Shown here: piece by piece, positions 1 to 12,368 of the stretch
Numbering within the stretch: position 1 is the stretch's first letter
Layout: each line of letters opens with the position of its first letter
DNA from: Dryas octopetala
Lineage: Eukaryota > Streptophyta > Magnoliopsida > Rosales > Rosaceae
Direction of reading: 5' to 3'
DNA length: 64,000 bases
Assembly: GCA_963921425.1 (NCBI GenBank)
Contig: OY992832.1
Location: 29,477,489-29,541,488 of the forward strand
Translations under genes and position numbers: made by a program
Notes under the pieces: model-generated
Told to the model about the DNA's origin: nothing
The model's input: the letters and a program-made list of their open reading frames with translations, nothing else
Database searches by the model: none

Positions 1-22
1 TCAAGGGTATCTAGGTTCAAAA

Positions 23-2379
23 TTAAAAATATGTTAGATGTAGGATTTCATAAATAACATCAAAAATTGCCAAAATCAACACGGTTGACCATAATACCTT
101 AATACCCTTTTTGTTCTCCTCCATAGGCAAAACAAACTGTTTTGGCCAAGCTACAACACTACCTTTGGCTTGGCCCACAGTTTCAAGTTCGCCTGTCACA
201 GGGACGGGAAGCAGTGCATCATCATTAAATGAAGCATAGATCGATTGAAACCCTGAGGTTGTCCTTTCCCAAAGGAATGCCATGGACAGTCGGGTTGTCA
301 ACCTGTACCTCAATCAGTGTTGCATGTGCAACAATTTTTTGATCCTCACCTTCCACAACTAACTTGCCTTGTTTCCCCTGCACACAAGACACAATTTCAA
401 ATTAACTGAAGGCATTTTAACTAAGTATAACTGAAGGCATTTTCACTAAGCATTTTAACTAAGCGTAACTGAAGACATTGTTTAGATGCATATAAAATTT
501 CATTGAATCACCTTAAATATTGATTCCCTCACAACTTCAGAATCCACATCCATGATGTCATCCTCCTTTGGATTGTCATTCAATCCCAACACCTTCTTTG
601 CAGCATTACAACTGGCTTTATCGGATCCATATTCCACGGTGTGTGGAGTTGGGGGAGTGGGAGGAGCAGTCTTTTGTACCGGGACTGGGATATTTGCAGC
701 AGGACCCTTGACATTAGCTAGTATTTCATCCAATGTAGTCACCTTGGCCTGCCAATCAGGGGCCCCTGCTGCCATTAACTTGTCTCGCTCATCCATCACA
801 AGTTTGGCCACAATATTTGCTCGCTCCTCCTCCAAAATTTGAGCCGAGATCTTTCTTTTCTCCTCTGCCATTATCTGTGCCTTGATTTTCTCTCGCTCCT
901 CTGCCACTATCTGCGCCACAATCTTCTCTCGCTCCTCCTCTACAATTGCTTTAATTGACTCTCTCACATTCTCTTTCACACTTGTCTTCCTTCGCTTAGG
1001 GAGGTGGAAGTATGAATTTGGTGTCACATAACTTCCAACTGCTCTAACCCTGCCACCATGCTCAGGGGTCCCCAAGGCAAGTGTCAAAAGATCATTGCTA
1101 CCAGATGTACTTAATTTCCTCTCCTTCTCTTGTTGCTTCAACTCTTCCTGAAAATGCAATTAAAAAATTTAGTTAAAAAAAACTTTGAAACAAGCAATGA
1201 TGTGGCTATTATAAACTGTAGGGTGCCATGAACTAAGTATAAAAATTTAGCGTGCAGACTCAAAATCCGATTTGCTTTCTCAGCTGCCTTGGCATCTATG
1301 ATTTTACTCTCTTTATTTGCACGTGCTTTCATCCAGAGAGTAGCACAATCAACCTCTTCTTGGTCAGAATTCATGTCATTTAACTGCCAAAAGCCATATG
1401 GTTTTAGAACTTATAGACGGTGTTGCATACCTAAACATCATAACACAAAATCAGCGGATTTAAAAACACATCACTAACCAGTTCTGACTCCAATCCAGCA
1501 CCCTTTACGCGACATTCGATGTTGGTACTCGGCCTTTGCACGTCTCTCCTGCTGAACTTCATGAAGTTTCTACAATCCAAACAAGTAACAAATTACTTGC
1601 ATCAAATAGGAAGATGTGACAGTAATTTAAGGGGATATAATACGTAAAAATCATGAAATTACCAAAAAATTAGGTTCTAGTCTTGACTGCACAAACTGGT
1701 CCTAGTCAGTTTTCTCAAGGAAGTTATACTCTGCAGGGGGTTTCTTAAGTTTCTCAAGGTCATCTATAAATGGTAGTACAAAAGCAGTCGTGAGACGGCT
1801 CTTGAATTCCCTCCATTTAGCAACCGCTGATTTCATTACCAGATTTTTGCTTTCCGGCGCTATCTCAAATGCCAACTACATACATAGATGTCCAATATAT
1901 TAGTTGCTACATTACAAGAAAGGTTACAAAAATAGGTTGCTATAAGTATTTATATGAAAACAAAAAAAGAGCATGATTAAATGTATGCTCACCTCTATTT
2001 CTTCCCAAATCTTGTTTTTATATTCATCGTCCACCTTCTTCCATTTAGCGATGGTAATGGGGATCTTTGTATGTGCTAACACCCCAATGTAAGATTGTAG
2101 TTCCGTTGCCACCTTCCCACGAGGCTGACCATTCTTATTATACTCAACCACCTTCTTAATCTTTAGGATCTTTCGCCTCACAATGCGAGGCATTGTAACG
2201 GGTTCTCGTTTGCTCTTCACACTGCTTTCTGATGTAAGTGTCTCCTTAGCACCAGAACTTGAATCCTCAACAGCCTTAGATTGTGTTTGCTTAAAAGTCT
2301 TTGCTTTTGTCGGTGTCTTGTTAGCTTTGGCTTTACACCTCTTCTTCTTACCAGCCGGAGATGCCCTCTGTGGAGCCAT
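23..2379 (-). pseudogene. TNP1-like CACTA accessory protein (Transposase_24 type), broken
   Basis: Multi-exon gene read right to left. The first exon starts at 2379 with a basic Lys/Ala/Thr-rich leader and runs into the conserved region with AKWKKVDDEYKNKIWEEIE, with a splice-donor-like GTGAGC at 1992. The next exon (about 1873-1680) contains KSAVAKWREFKSRLT but has an in-frame TAG where the family has Trp. Then come small exons near 1575-1485 and 1374-1260, and a coiled-coil exon (1159-510) with GTPEHGGRVRAVGSYV and repeated EEEREKIVAQI units. The last exon (about 313-110) has the tail motif VGQAKGSVVAWP and is frameshifted near 235. In En/Spm the equivalent protein binds subterminal repeats; that role is inferred from the family. 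The stop and frameshift argue against function. Confidence 0.75.
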
Positions 2380-2762
2380 GGTCTACAAAAACAAAAGCAA
2401 TCAACTAATTAAGTATAAACAAGGTTTGACAAATAAGCATAATAACCAATCAACTAAGTATAAACACAAGCAATACTGAAATAAAGGTATAAACACAAGC
2501 AACATATATAAAGTATCAACACAAGTATAAACACTCATATAATACATTTGCTGTAGATCAATACCTTTGACAGCAACTAAAGAAAAAGGTATAAACACAA
2601 CTAGCAAACACTTTATTACATATTAATATTTTAATCCAAATTGAAATAAGTATTAATTTACAAGCTCAAATATGGTAAACATAAACTAATCAATCCATAT
2701 GCCCTCGCCTCCAGGTCGCACATATTCTGTTCCAGTTTCACCCACTATATCATCAAACGTCT

Positions 2763-5700
2763 CTACGGGTGGAAGACTAGTGGTGAATGGTTGAAGGTCA
2801 AATGTGGTATTCCCAACTCATCTTCCCATCTAATGTCATCTCTGTCTGGGGTTGATAGTACAACAGACCACCTAGCATCTGCAGGATCTTCCACATAAAA
2901 CACTTGTTTTACTTGTCTTCCCAAAACAAACTTGTCCGGCTTATGACTCAACCTACTCAAATTGACCAACGTAAATCCAAGTTCATCTATCTTAATGCCA
3001 TTCTGATTCTCAACCCAATCACACTTGAAAATGGGCAGCCTAAACTTGTAATAGTCTAGTTCCCATATTTCTTGCTTCACTCCATAGAAGACCATATCTG
3101 TGATGACCGGGTTTTTGTCCTTCGAACTAGCAACCTGCATTGCATCTGCCAGTAGGTAAACACCACTGTTCTGAACAGTTCTTACGTCATCACGACACTT
3201 GGTACTAAAATGAACCCCATTAATCTTGTAATCGTTAAATTTCAGAACTTCAACACACGGTCCATCAGCTATCCACCTCAAAGTTTCAGATATGTTATTA
3301 GGTGTGACAGAAAGTGCATGATTCACCTGCAAAGATAACCGTCTATATCAAATAAGGTGCACTGTGTATACAGAGAATGTGCTTCATTTTTTTAAATATG
3401 AACTAGTAAAAAAAGTTGAATATATCACCCGTTTTTTTATCCAAGGGATGAAGGTTCGATTGTGCTTTTCGTGCAACCACCTCTTCTTTTTCTTGTTTTT
3501 GGGATATTTCTCTTTCAAATATCTCATATGTTCACTATAATAAGAGACATGTATCAATTAACCAGCAGGGGGAAAACAACGATTGAACAATTATAAAATT
3601 AATTTTAAAGGGAAATGATTGCTCTTACTCAATAAAAGGTTCAACTTCAACTGTATTTTCTAGTACATAAAGATGGGCTTGCTCCAACTGGTCACGATCA
3701 ACCCGATGTACAGAAGCACCTGATAGGGGCTTAGTTTCATTGTTAGAGCCAGACTTTTGAGATGACGGGATACCAACTGTACTAACTTCACGCATATGTT
3801 TAGAGCAAAACTCTATAGCTTCTTCCGCAATATAACCCTTCGCTATGCAACCCTCGGGACAATTACGATTTCATACATACCCCTTTAACACCTTCATATA
3901 TCTTTCGAAGGGGTACATCCATCTAAAATAAACTGGTCCACATAATCTAACTTCTCTCACAAGGTGCACTGTTAAATGAACCATAACATCAAAAAATGAT
4001 TGTGGAAAATACTTCTCAAGAAAACACAGAGTGACTACTTGATCTTCTTCAAGTTTATCTAGCGTTGATACATCGACAACTTTGCTGCATATAGCATTAA
4101 AGAAAAAACAGAATCTCGTGATAGCATATCTCACAGGCTTTTCCAACACAGAACGTATGGCCACAGGGAGCAATTGTTGCATGAGGGTATGACAGTCATG
4201 AGACTTAAGGCCAAGAATCTTTAAATCCTCCATTGATATAAGACTGCTAATATTTGAACCATAGCCTTCAGGGACCTTCATACCCAGAAATGATTTGCAC
4301 ACAGATCGCTTCTCCTCTCTAGACAAATTCCAACTTGCAGCCGGAAAGTGAGTCCGTTTTCCACAAGTGTTAGGTGCCAATTCAGTTCTAACCCCCATGT
4401 CCAACAAATCCAAACGAGCTGCAACCCCATCTTTTGTTTTTCCAGGGATGTTCAATAGTGTGCCAATAATACTATCGCACACATTCTTCTCAACATGCAT
4501 AACATCGATAATATGCCGAACATGAAGAGATTTCCAATACTCAAGCTGAAAGAAAATTGACTTCTTCTTCCAACAAGCTCTAGCTACACCTCAACCCCTT
4601 TACTCTTGACTTTCCTCTTGCCAAAAGGTGTGAAATTTTCCTTTTCAACCTTTTCAAGTACTTCCTCTCCTGTTAATGGTACAGGAGGTGGTGTTAATTC
4701 TTGCAAGTTATTGAAAGCTGCTCTTTGCCTTCGCTAAGGATGATGGCGTGACAAGAATCTTCTATGCCCTATGTACGATAGTTTATTACCATGTACCAAC
4801 CTATGAGGTCTTGTTTGTGATCCACAGATTGGACAAGCATTATACCCTTTCACAATGCAGCCAGATAAGTTTCCATAGGCCAGAAAATCATTGATGGTCC
4901 ATAGAAGTACAGCTTTAAGGGTGACGTATTCACAGCTGAATGCATCATACACTCCTGGAACCCCTGCCCATAAAGATTTTAAATCATCAACCAAAGGTGT
5001 CAGGTACACATCTATATCATTTCCAGGTTGTTTAGGACCAGAAATTAATAAAGTCAGCATCATGAACTTCCTTTTCATACACAACCATGGAGGAAGATTA
5101 TAAGTAACTAGTATAACTGGCCAACAGCTGTATTTGCTACTCAAAGAACTGTGGGGATTGAAGCCATCGGCTGATATTGCTAGTCTAAGGTTTCTTGGAT
5201 CTTCTGAGAAGTTTGGCCACTTAAAATCAACTAGCTTCCATGATGGGGAATCAGCGGGATGCCGCATCTGTCCATCATTCAGTTTTTTATTAGCATGCCA
5301 AGTTAAACTCTCAGCTATTTCACTACATTCGAACATCCTTTTAAACCTTGAGAGAATGGGAAAGTACCACAAGACCTTGGCAGGCACCCCCTCCTTCATT
5401 TTTGAATCCTTACCAATCTTCCACCTTGGCAGACTACCAGTAGGACAACTGGTTTCATCCTCATTTTCATTTCTATACAAGATGCAATCATTAGGACATG
5501 CATGTATTTTCTCATAATTCATTCCCAATGCACACAAAGCCTTCTTTGCCTCATACATGGATATGGGTAGCTTATTACCTTCTGGAAGAAAATCCTCAAA
5601 AGCAATAAGGTAATCAGAGAAACCTGCATCACTCAATCCATGCTTTGCCTTCAAATTATACAACCTCACTAGTGCAGATAGCTTAGTGTGTTTTGTACAA

Positions 5701-6124
5701 CCAGGATACAAAGGTGTATCTCCATCCCCAATAACATTCAAAAAATCTTGAGCTGCATCATCTGAAAAATAGTTTGCCTTATCACCTTCCATCTCCACTG
5801 TTTCAGAGAGAAATGAATGTTCACTGTTTCAGAGAGAAATGAACGTTCTACTTCAGTTTGCTCTTTCTCTCTAACTGTATTTGTAGCTGACCTAGAAGGT
5901 TCTCCATGCTATATCCATTGTTGGTAACTTTTATCAACACCATTATAATATAAATGATCCCTTACAACTCCAACACCAAACTGCTTCACATTGCCACACT
6001 TCGTGCAAGGACAATGAATGAGGTTTGGGTTTCTCGTATTTTCTAATGAAAACTTGAAGAATGCTTCCATCCCTAATTCATATGCCCTCGACCTTCTATC
6101 AGCAAACATCCATGACTTATCCAT
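2763..6124 (-). pseudogene. TNP2-like CACTA transposase, broken
   Basis: Domains in order on the minus strand: an N-terminal transposase-associated domain (6124-5909, MDKSWMFADRRSRAYELG, with Cys/His pairs HCPCTKCGN); the Transposase_21 core (5798-4734, including LWTINDFLAYGNLSG and KGYNACPICG); the continuation through 4600-3871 (KKKSIFFQLEYWKSLHVRH, then MHVEKNVCDSIIGTLL); a DUF4218-like segment; and a C-terminal DUF4216-like segment (3332-2763, ending near VFYVEDPADARW). It would cut at the CACTA ends. Breaks seen: a 26-bp tandem duplication at 5796-5847 shifts frame, a stop follows RHHP at about 4734, and a stop follows LKGYV at about 3870. The family assignment is secure from several conserved motifs; this copy is almost certainly dead. 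Confidence 0.85.
5796..5847. repeat. 26-bp direct tandem duplication in the transposase
   Basis: Two adjacent 26-bp copies (5796-5821 and 5822-5847), each starting CACTGTTTCAGAGAG and differing at one base. Because 26 is not a multiple of three, the duplication shifts the TNP2 reading frame between the N-terminal domain and the Transposase_21 core. Confidence 0.85.
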
Positions 6125-9100
6125 CTAACAATTTCAAATTTCACAAAAAATTAAAGCAAACTTGTCATTCATTGCAAGTAAAATTCAATATATTCAGTTA
6201 GCCTAATATTATCCAAACAATTTCAGTTAAAACAATATCACAAAATCACACAAGGACAAGTGAGAATGTAGGCATGCAAGAGGAGTGTTGCTGTTAGAGT
6301 TTCAAATTTTCAGGTTTGACTTGGGTATTACACAAAAACTACATTCAAGGTCGGAATATGGTGATTTTTGTCTTCAAATGACCATTAGGATGTGAACTTG
6401 TGACTCACAAAAAAACATCTTATAATTCCTTACCAAATGATACAGTTTTCTAAAAGTATACAGTAAGGTCAAAGACTACCAAAATCAAACAAAAGTAAAT
6501 AGTAAGGTCAGAACCTTTAATATTCTTGCCAATGCCAAACATTCAAACATACTCAAATGCATTACCACAAGAGTTTCACAGGGTTCACAAATAAGTTCAA
6601 GTCCTCTTACCTCGCTGTGAGCCTTGGTTTTGAAAGATAGTCAGTAGCGCTTTCCACGTACACTTGTAATGGATAAAAAACTGGATGATTTCTCACATCT
6701 ACAAACACAAATGACTTAATGTTAGAAACAATAAACAAGAGAAATACTTCAAAATAAATACAAACTAAATTTAAAAATTAAATGAACTATGATATTAGTC
6801 ATATTAATCCATTACCAATCAAGAGTTTCAGTATCCTTGGGAATTATCCAAACTTAGTGAATAGCATTCAGTCACAATACAAAGGAAACTAGAACAGTTC
6901 TAGCTAACCAATTAGAATTCCATTTCCTTCCATACCTAAAGATCCAAGTTCAGTAAATAACCCATATTATAACCAATTTTTATATCTCAAATAAAAACGG
7001 AACTACAATCAGAAACTCACGCCATGAGACTCTATCACTCAAACTGCATCAACCCTATCGATGGAAACTTGATTTCAACCCAGAAATGCAAACTAAATAT
7101 ACGCAACCTAGTGAGAAAATAAAGCATGCATTCAGTAAAATCTAAATTCTAACTTTTCCCCCTCCAATTCCGCAGCAACCAAACAACCTTTTACAGCCCA
7201 TGAAAACTTGATTCTGAGCCTCATAAAAATATATGATGGACGCAACAAAGCAACTCATTTTCAAAAAGAAAACAAAAATAGTTCATTATTAGTAAGCAAC
7301 AATGATGTACAAATAACTATGTTGAAAGTATAAAAAGATATGCTCTTTCTCTTATAAGGATGTCCTACCCACCCTTTAAGAAATGTATATCCTACCCACC
7401 CCAATAAAAGAAAGAAAGAAAGAAACTTTTCTCAAATTATCCACTGGTTCAGAAGTCCAAGTTAAAAAACTGGTTTGATCTTACTGCAGTATACACAAAT
7501 CTCATGGGAAAGACTCCTCATTTGATCACATCAATGCCAAATTGATTTTTTATACCGATAAGCATTACATGATTACAACAATCTATCATAAAGTAACTTC
7601 GTAAAATTTGTCAACATGATTTCTTTATGGGGTCTCTTAAATTCTTCATGTGTCCCAGGCTTACATGCTTCTTTATATTTTTTAATAACTTCTACAGTTT
7701 ATAAAGAAAAAATTAAGGTCAACAAATTTCTAATCCAAGTAGCAAAAAATGACAGTAAATATCAATAGACTCCTAAAACTAAAAGCACTTATAATGCATC
7801 AAGAACCAATATAGTTGATAACTTGCAAGCCAAAATATGTGTGCATGTGTTTAATGGGTACTAATTTATGAATGTAAACAGGGACGCCCCAAATATATCA
7901 ACTGCAAAGATGCAAAAGCCAACAAGAACATTGATCAGCTAATTATAAGCTTTTACAAAAGAGTAATTCTAAAACCAAAAGAGTAATTATAAAACCAAAA
8001 GTAAAAGATATTGCTTAGAACATTCAGATAATTATAAGCTTTTACACTAAAAAGAAAAAAACATATCTATATATTTGTATTTGTGTGCTAGTTCCAGTGA
8101 GAGAGGAATGAGGTTGACTCCATTTTCTAAAAGGGATGGATTCAAACAACTCTGTGAGTGTATGGTTATGAGTCTGATTGCATTCATTTATATTAGACAC
8201 ATCAAGAGTATAATGAAAGAACAACATATGTTGGAGCTTTATAGATTTAACTGGTATCATTTGGCCCCTGCCTTATTTTTTTGGCACTGCTATGCCTTTA
8301 AATTTAAAACCAATTGATTGTTTACTATGCTAGAAACTAAACAAATTTAAACCTGAATACAGTGGACAAGAGCAGAATTCTCATCACTTGGATTAAGGCC
8401 TTCGACAGTAGAAATAGTTCTTGCCCATTTCAAGCTTAGTAACTCTATTTGTCAAATGTTGGGATGGGAATAAATTAAGGTTGGCAAATAGGGTTTGAAC
8501 CCTTAAAGAAAACATCTTCAATATGCAGAATCATTGACTTAGCTTCATTACTTTTAAGGTTTCTTGCAAAAACAATTTACTAGCAATGAATAGAAGTAGA
8601 AAAGGAAAACCAAAACGAAGATAACTATGACTATAACCTAAGGTAAGAGAATATGAAAAACCTGTTGTGTAGCACTCTATGTAGGCCCTTAAGAGCACCC
8701 TGATAACCACTGGCCGAGCTACCCTTGCACCCATCCTAAACTTTCTGCTCCGAATCCAGCTCAAGTTATCAACGGTGAACTCATATCTCCAATCGTGGCA
8801 TACCCATCTCTCAGAGTGACATTCACATCCCCAGTGAGCAAGGGTCGCTTCCCAATTCTCTCCTTCAAGACGGTGACACAAATTAAGAAAGGGATCCGAC
8901 GGTGAGACAGAGCGATTGGCGAGAGAGAGCGAGCGGAGAGAGAGAGAGAGATAGTGGTTGGATCTGGATGAGGGACTGAGGGTTAGGTTTAGTGTCCCCA
9001 CGCGACGGTGACTCGGTGGCGAGAAGGAGAAGATGCGACGAGAGAGAGAGAGAGAGAGGCGAGAAAGAGAGAGAGGCAAGATCGATGGGTGGCTTATCTT

Positions 9101-9280
9101 TCAGATCTCTCACATGGTCGGGCTTGTGAGGTCGCTTGGAGGTCAGGTGGGTGCGCTTGGAGCAGATGATGGCTTATCTCTCAGATCTCTTTTGGTTTTG
9201 GTAATAAACATTGCTGGGTGTATGACTTAGGGGTGGGAACAATGAACATTGAGAGGGAAACATATCAGAGGGCAACAAGA
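6125..9280 (-). other. CACTA 5' non-coding region
   Basis: About 3.1 kb of AT-rich DNA between the first visible TNP2 exon and the subterminal repeats. I see no convincing exon. Open frames here (for example 8531-9079 minus) are Ser/Leu-rich products of a GA/CT repeat. The stretch is where the transposase promoter and leader would lie. Confidence 0.55.
8920..9075. repeat. GA-rich low-complexity tract
   Basis: Imperfect GAGAGA runs at about 8920-8952 and 9038-9075, separated by ordinary sequence, in the CACTA 5' region. Confidence 0.8.
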
Positions 9281-9289
9281 GTACACAAC

Positions 9290-9527
9290 AAAACTTTTTT
9301 AATGAAGTTACTGTAGACCGGTTTTTTCATTTTGTTTCGCTTGCACAATGGTCACAACTTAAAACCATTGTGTAGGCAAAACCAAAAAATCTACACCTCT
9401 CAAAACCATTGGATTTCATTCATAAATACAACAGTTTTTTTAAAACCGTTATCTGTAAAAACTACACAACAGTTTTAAAACTACCGTTGTGTAGATAGTG
9501 TCGTCTATTTATATTATTGTAGTAGTG
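9290..9527. repeat. CACTA subterminal repeats and terminal inverted repeat
   Basis: Repeats of a short motif in both orientations: ACCATTGTGTAG near 9365, CTACACAAC at 9462-9470 and GTTGTGTAG at 9486-9494, the last two forming a palindrome around TTTTAAAA. The element ends with TTGTAGTAGTG at 9517-9527. In En/Spm, clustered subterminal motifs are bound by the TNPA protein; the same use here is inferred. Confidence 0.8.
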
Positions 9528-10598
9528 CAATTTCTCTTACAATCTGGGTTCCGCAACTTACATTCAGACACCTCTCTTTTCATATATAATTGCTCCGGTT
9601 CTATTCTTTATTTACTAGTGTATGTGGATGACATTATCCTAACGGGTAACAATGTTACAACTGTCTCTCAGTTTGTTGCCTCCTTAGCCCGCTGCTTCTC
9701 TCTCAAAGACCTTGGGTCCTTGTCTTATTTTTTGGGTGTTGAGATTCTTCCTCATTCTAATGGTCTTTTACTTTCACATAAGGGTTATATTGATGACTTG
9801 CTGAAACGGACACACATGCAAGGTGCTAAACCGGTCCTTACGCCATTGCCCACTAGTTCCTCTACAATTTCTCTTACAACTGGCACTCTTCTTCCGGACC
9901 CCACTCAGTGTCATGCCACTGTTGAGAGTCTGCGGTATCTCTCTCTTACTCGGTCCGACATCTCCTACGCCATCAACAAGATGTCCCAATTTATGCACAG
10001 CCCTACTACTGAACATTGGGCTCTTGTGAAACGCATCTTGCGTTATCTCAGTGGTACCATGTCCAAAGGTCTTCTCCTTCACCGCAGCTCACCCTTGTCT
10101 CTTCATAGCTTTTCGGACACACTTCATGCCTTTTCAGACGCCGACTGGGCTGGCAACAGAGATAATTATTCTTCCACAGGTGCTTATCTTGTGTATTTGG
10201 GTAAAAATCTGATTTCTTGGAGTTCTAAAAAGCAATCAACTGTTGCTCGGTCGTCTACCGAAGCTGAATATCGCTCTGTGGCGGCTACTGCTACTGAAAT
10301 CAGTTGGGTGTGTTCTCTTCTTTCTGAACTTGGTGTTACCATTTCAGCTATGCCTGTAATATACTGTGATAACGTGGGTGCCACACAACTCAGCTCCAAT
10401 CCTATTTTTCACTCCTGAATGAAGCATGTGGCTGTTGACTACCACTTCATTAGGGATCAGGTGCAATCTGGCATGCTACGGGTCGCACATGTCCCCTTTG
10501 CGGATCAGCTTGCTGATCTTCTCACCAAACCCTTGTCTACAGCTCGTTTTCAGTTGCTCTGTTCCAAGATTAGCCTCTCTGATCGTGGCTCATCTTAA
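9528..10598 (+). pseudogene. Ty1/copia polyprotein, 3' half (reverse transcriptase and RNase H)
   Basis: Begins mid-domain immediately after the CACTA end with QFLLQSGFRN, then the catalytic YVDD box (LLVYVDDIILTGN, about 9613-9651), LKDLGSLSYFLGVEI, RYLSLTRSDISYAINKMSQF, and RNase H motifs SDADWAG and [11 protein letters not shown]. The frame is open until a TGA at 10416-10418, where copia elements normally read Arg in HSRMKHVAVDYHFIRDQV. After that codon the same frame continues cleanly to TAA at 10596-10598, so this is a single CGA-to-TGA type nonsense change. A polypurine tract (AAGGGGG) follows. The 5' half is displaced off the left edge by the CACTA insertion. Confidence 0.9.
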
Positions 10599-10605
10599 GG
10601 GGGCA

Positions 10606-10813
10606 TGTAAGAGATGTATCTTGTATTTTGTAACTACTGTATTGAAATTTTGTATTTCAAACTTGAATTATTGTTTCAGCTGATTAGTCTAGGATTCCTT
10701 AAGAATAGATCTTCCAGTTTTATAGGAAATTCAGTTGTTTACTTGTATATATTTAGCTGTGTGGCTGTTAATAAAATTAAGCTTTTCAATCATCAATTCG
10801 GTTTAGCTCTATA
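10606..10813 (+). mobile_element. copia 3' LTR (about 208 bp)
   Basis: Starts TGTAAGAG directly after the polypurine tract and CA spacer. Its end is placed at 10813 (CTCTATA) because gypsy integrase coding sequence resumes there, with GAGGG (10814-10818) as the likely 5-bp target duplication, a natural part of the gypsy codons for Leu-Arg-Ala-Cys. The terminal dinucleotide reads TA rather than CA, so the right boundary carries one presumed mutation. Confidence 0.65.
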
Positions 10814-10814
10814 G

Positions 10815-11383
10815 AGGGCATGCATACTAGATTTTTAAGGAAATTGGGAAGACCACCTACCACTAGCAAAAATTGCCTATAAGAACAGCTACCAGTCTAG
10901 TATAGAGATGGCACCCTATGAAGCACTCTATGGAAGACCTTGTAGATCGCCTTTGTGTTGGGCTGAAGTGGGAGAAGATATTTTGTTAGGGCTGGACTTG
11001 GTTCAAAAAGCCACAGAGAAGGATTGGAGAGGTAGCATATCGATTAGCATTACCTCCCCAACTCTCTAGTATCTATAATGTTTTTCATCTATCTATGCTT
11101 CGGAAGTATGAACCAGATCCAGCACATGTTTTGGATTGGAGAGAACTTAGCGTTAATGAGCAAGTATCTTTTGAAGATTGACCAATTCAGATACTCGATC
11201 ACAAAGTACAAGTTTTGCGCATGAAGACCATTCCATTAGTCAAGGTTTTGTAGCAACATGGGAATATAGAAGAAGCTACATGGGAATCAGAATCTGACAT
11301 GTGCAATAAATATCCAGAGATGTTTCTTAACACAGGTACGATTAAATTTCGAGGTCAAAATTTTTTTTTTTAGAAGGGTAGAA
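10815..11383 (+). pseudogene. Ty3/gypsy integrase C-terminal fragment, degenerate
   Basis: Reads RACILDF, a stop and frame change, then NSYQSSIEMAPYEALYGRP and CRSPLCWAEVGE, classic gypsy integrase. A deletion then joins this to the chromodomain-side segment LSSIYNVFHLSMLRKYEP, IQILDHKVQVLRMKTIPLVK and ATWESE. At least three stops are present. It is directly followed by the gypsy 3' LTR. The part of the element upstream of RACILDF is displaced by the copia/CACTA nest. Confidence 0.9.
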
Positions 11384-11709
11384 TGTAATGTCCTAAATAA
11401 TAATAATAATAATAAATAGATAAATAAATTTATTTTTATTTTGGCTTTAAAATTGGGTTACATTTCTAAGTTTGGGCTTTAGCCCAATTGTCTACAAGAT
11501 ACAAAGCCCAACTTTAAAAAAAAAAAAAAATGGAAGAAGGGATAACACCAACGTCCATCAGCCCTCTTAATTTGGAACACCTAAGCTTAAGATCAATGGT
11601 GATGATCCCTTTAGAGGGATGAGTCCTTATCGATCTAAATAATGATTAGCCTCATTTCTTCTTAACTGAATAAGCCAATTAGATGGTTACTCTAACCAAG
11701 ACTTTGGCT

Positions 11710-11717
11710 ATAAATAA
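11710..11717 (+). promoter_or_regulatory. TATA box in gypsy LTR
   Basis: TATAAATA in the context GGCTATAAATAAACTG, in the position expected for the U3/R boundary of the LTR. Confidence 0.5.
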
Positions 11718-11769
11718 ACTGTGTAAGTGTGCTTAAGAATACCCTTAAGTAGCAACACTGAACAGAGAA

Positions 11770-11825
11770 AAAGAGAGAGCGAGAGAGAGAGAGGAAGAGG
11801 AAGAGAAAGAGAAAGAGAGAGAGTG
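11770..11825. repeat. GA microsatellite
   Basis: Imperfect GAGAGA/GAAGAG tract within the gypsy LTR leader. Confidence 0.8.
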
Positions 11826-12368
11826 AACTGGAAAGGGACAGAAAGGGAAGGGATTTGAGGGTTGAAAACGAAATAAAATGAAAAACCAAGAAAAATGAAA
11901 AAATATGGAAATTTTTCCAGAAAAATCGCATGTTCGTATGGCCTTCTTTCGGGCCTTATAACTTGAGTTTTAACCGTCTGTTTTTCATGTTCTTTATATG
12001 GTTGTAAAGAGGTTATGCAGAGCTTTAAAACAAGTATAAGTTTGCTCAGTTTGGTGAAGGTTTGATTGGTCAAAAGTTGAGTAAACAATGAGATAAAAAA
12101 ACTAGAAAATCTGGAAAACAGGGGCTGTTTTGAAGATATGATGAATAGTGACCGGCCAGCCACCCCCACTCGTACCGCTAGTGCATGGTGGCGCGTTCAG
12201 CTATTTCCGGCTACCGTTTTCGCACAATTTTCACCTTTCCAACACTATTTTTCAATACGAGTCCATTGGTACAAGTTTCGCGTCAATCGGACACCTCTAA
12301 GTTAGAGTGTGAGTTACACTCTCATTAAAAAGAGAGTGAAATAAATTTAAATTTAATTAAGTTATATC

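Larger units (their letters stand above)
1..9527 (-). mobile_element. CACTA (En/Spm) DNA transposon, right-hand part, degenerate
   Basis: The terminus at 9517-9527 reads, on the minus strand, CACTACTACAA, the hallmark CACTA end. Just inside it (9290-9500) are several copies of an ACAAC/CCGTTGTGTAG-type subterminal motif. On the minus strand the element carries a TNP2-type transposase region (6124 to 2763) followed by a TNP1-type region (2379 to 23), the usual gene order. The other end lies left of the window. Sequence on the far side of 9527 is copia reverse transcriptase that begins mid-gene, so the CACTA element inserted into a copia element. The expected 3-bp duplication would be CAA (9528-9530); its partner is off-window. 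Stops and frameshifts in both genes indicate that this copy is not autonomous. Confidence 0.9.

Noticed and set aside
8531-9113. Ser/Leu-rich frames possibly a CACTA 5' exon
   Set aside because: Generated mainly by GA/CT repeats; no family motif.
11692-12169. Minus-strand Ser/Leu/Phe-rich frames
   Set aside because: Product of the GA-rich LTR leader read backwards; no motif.
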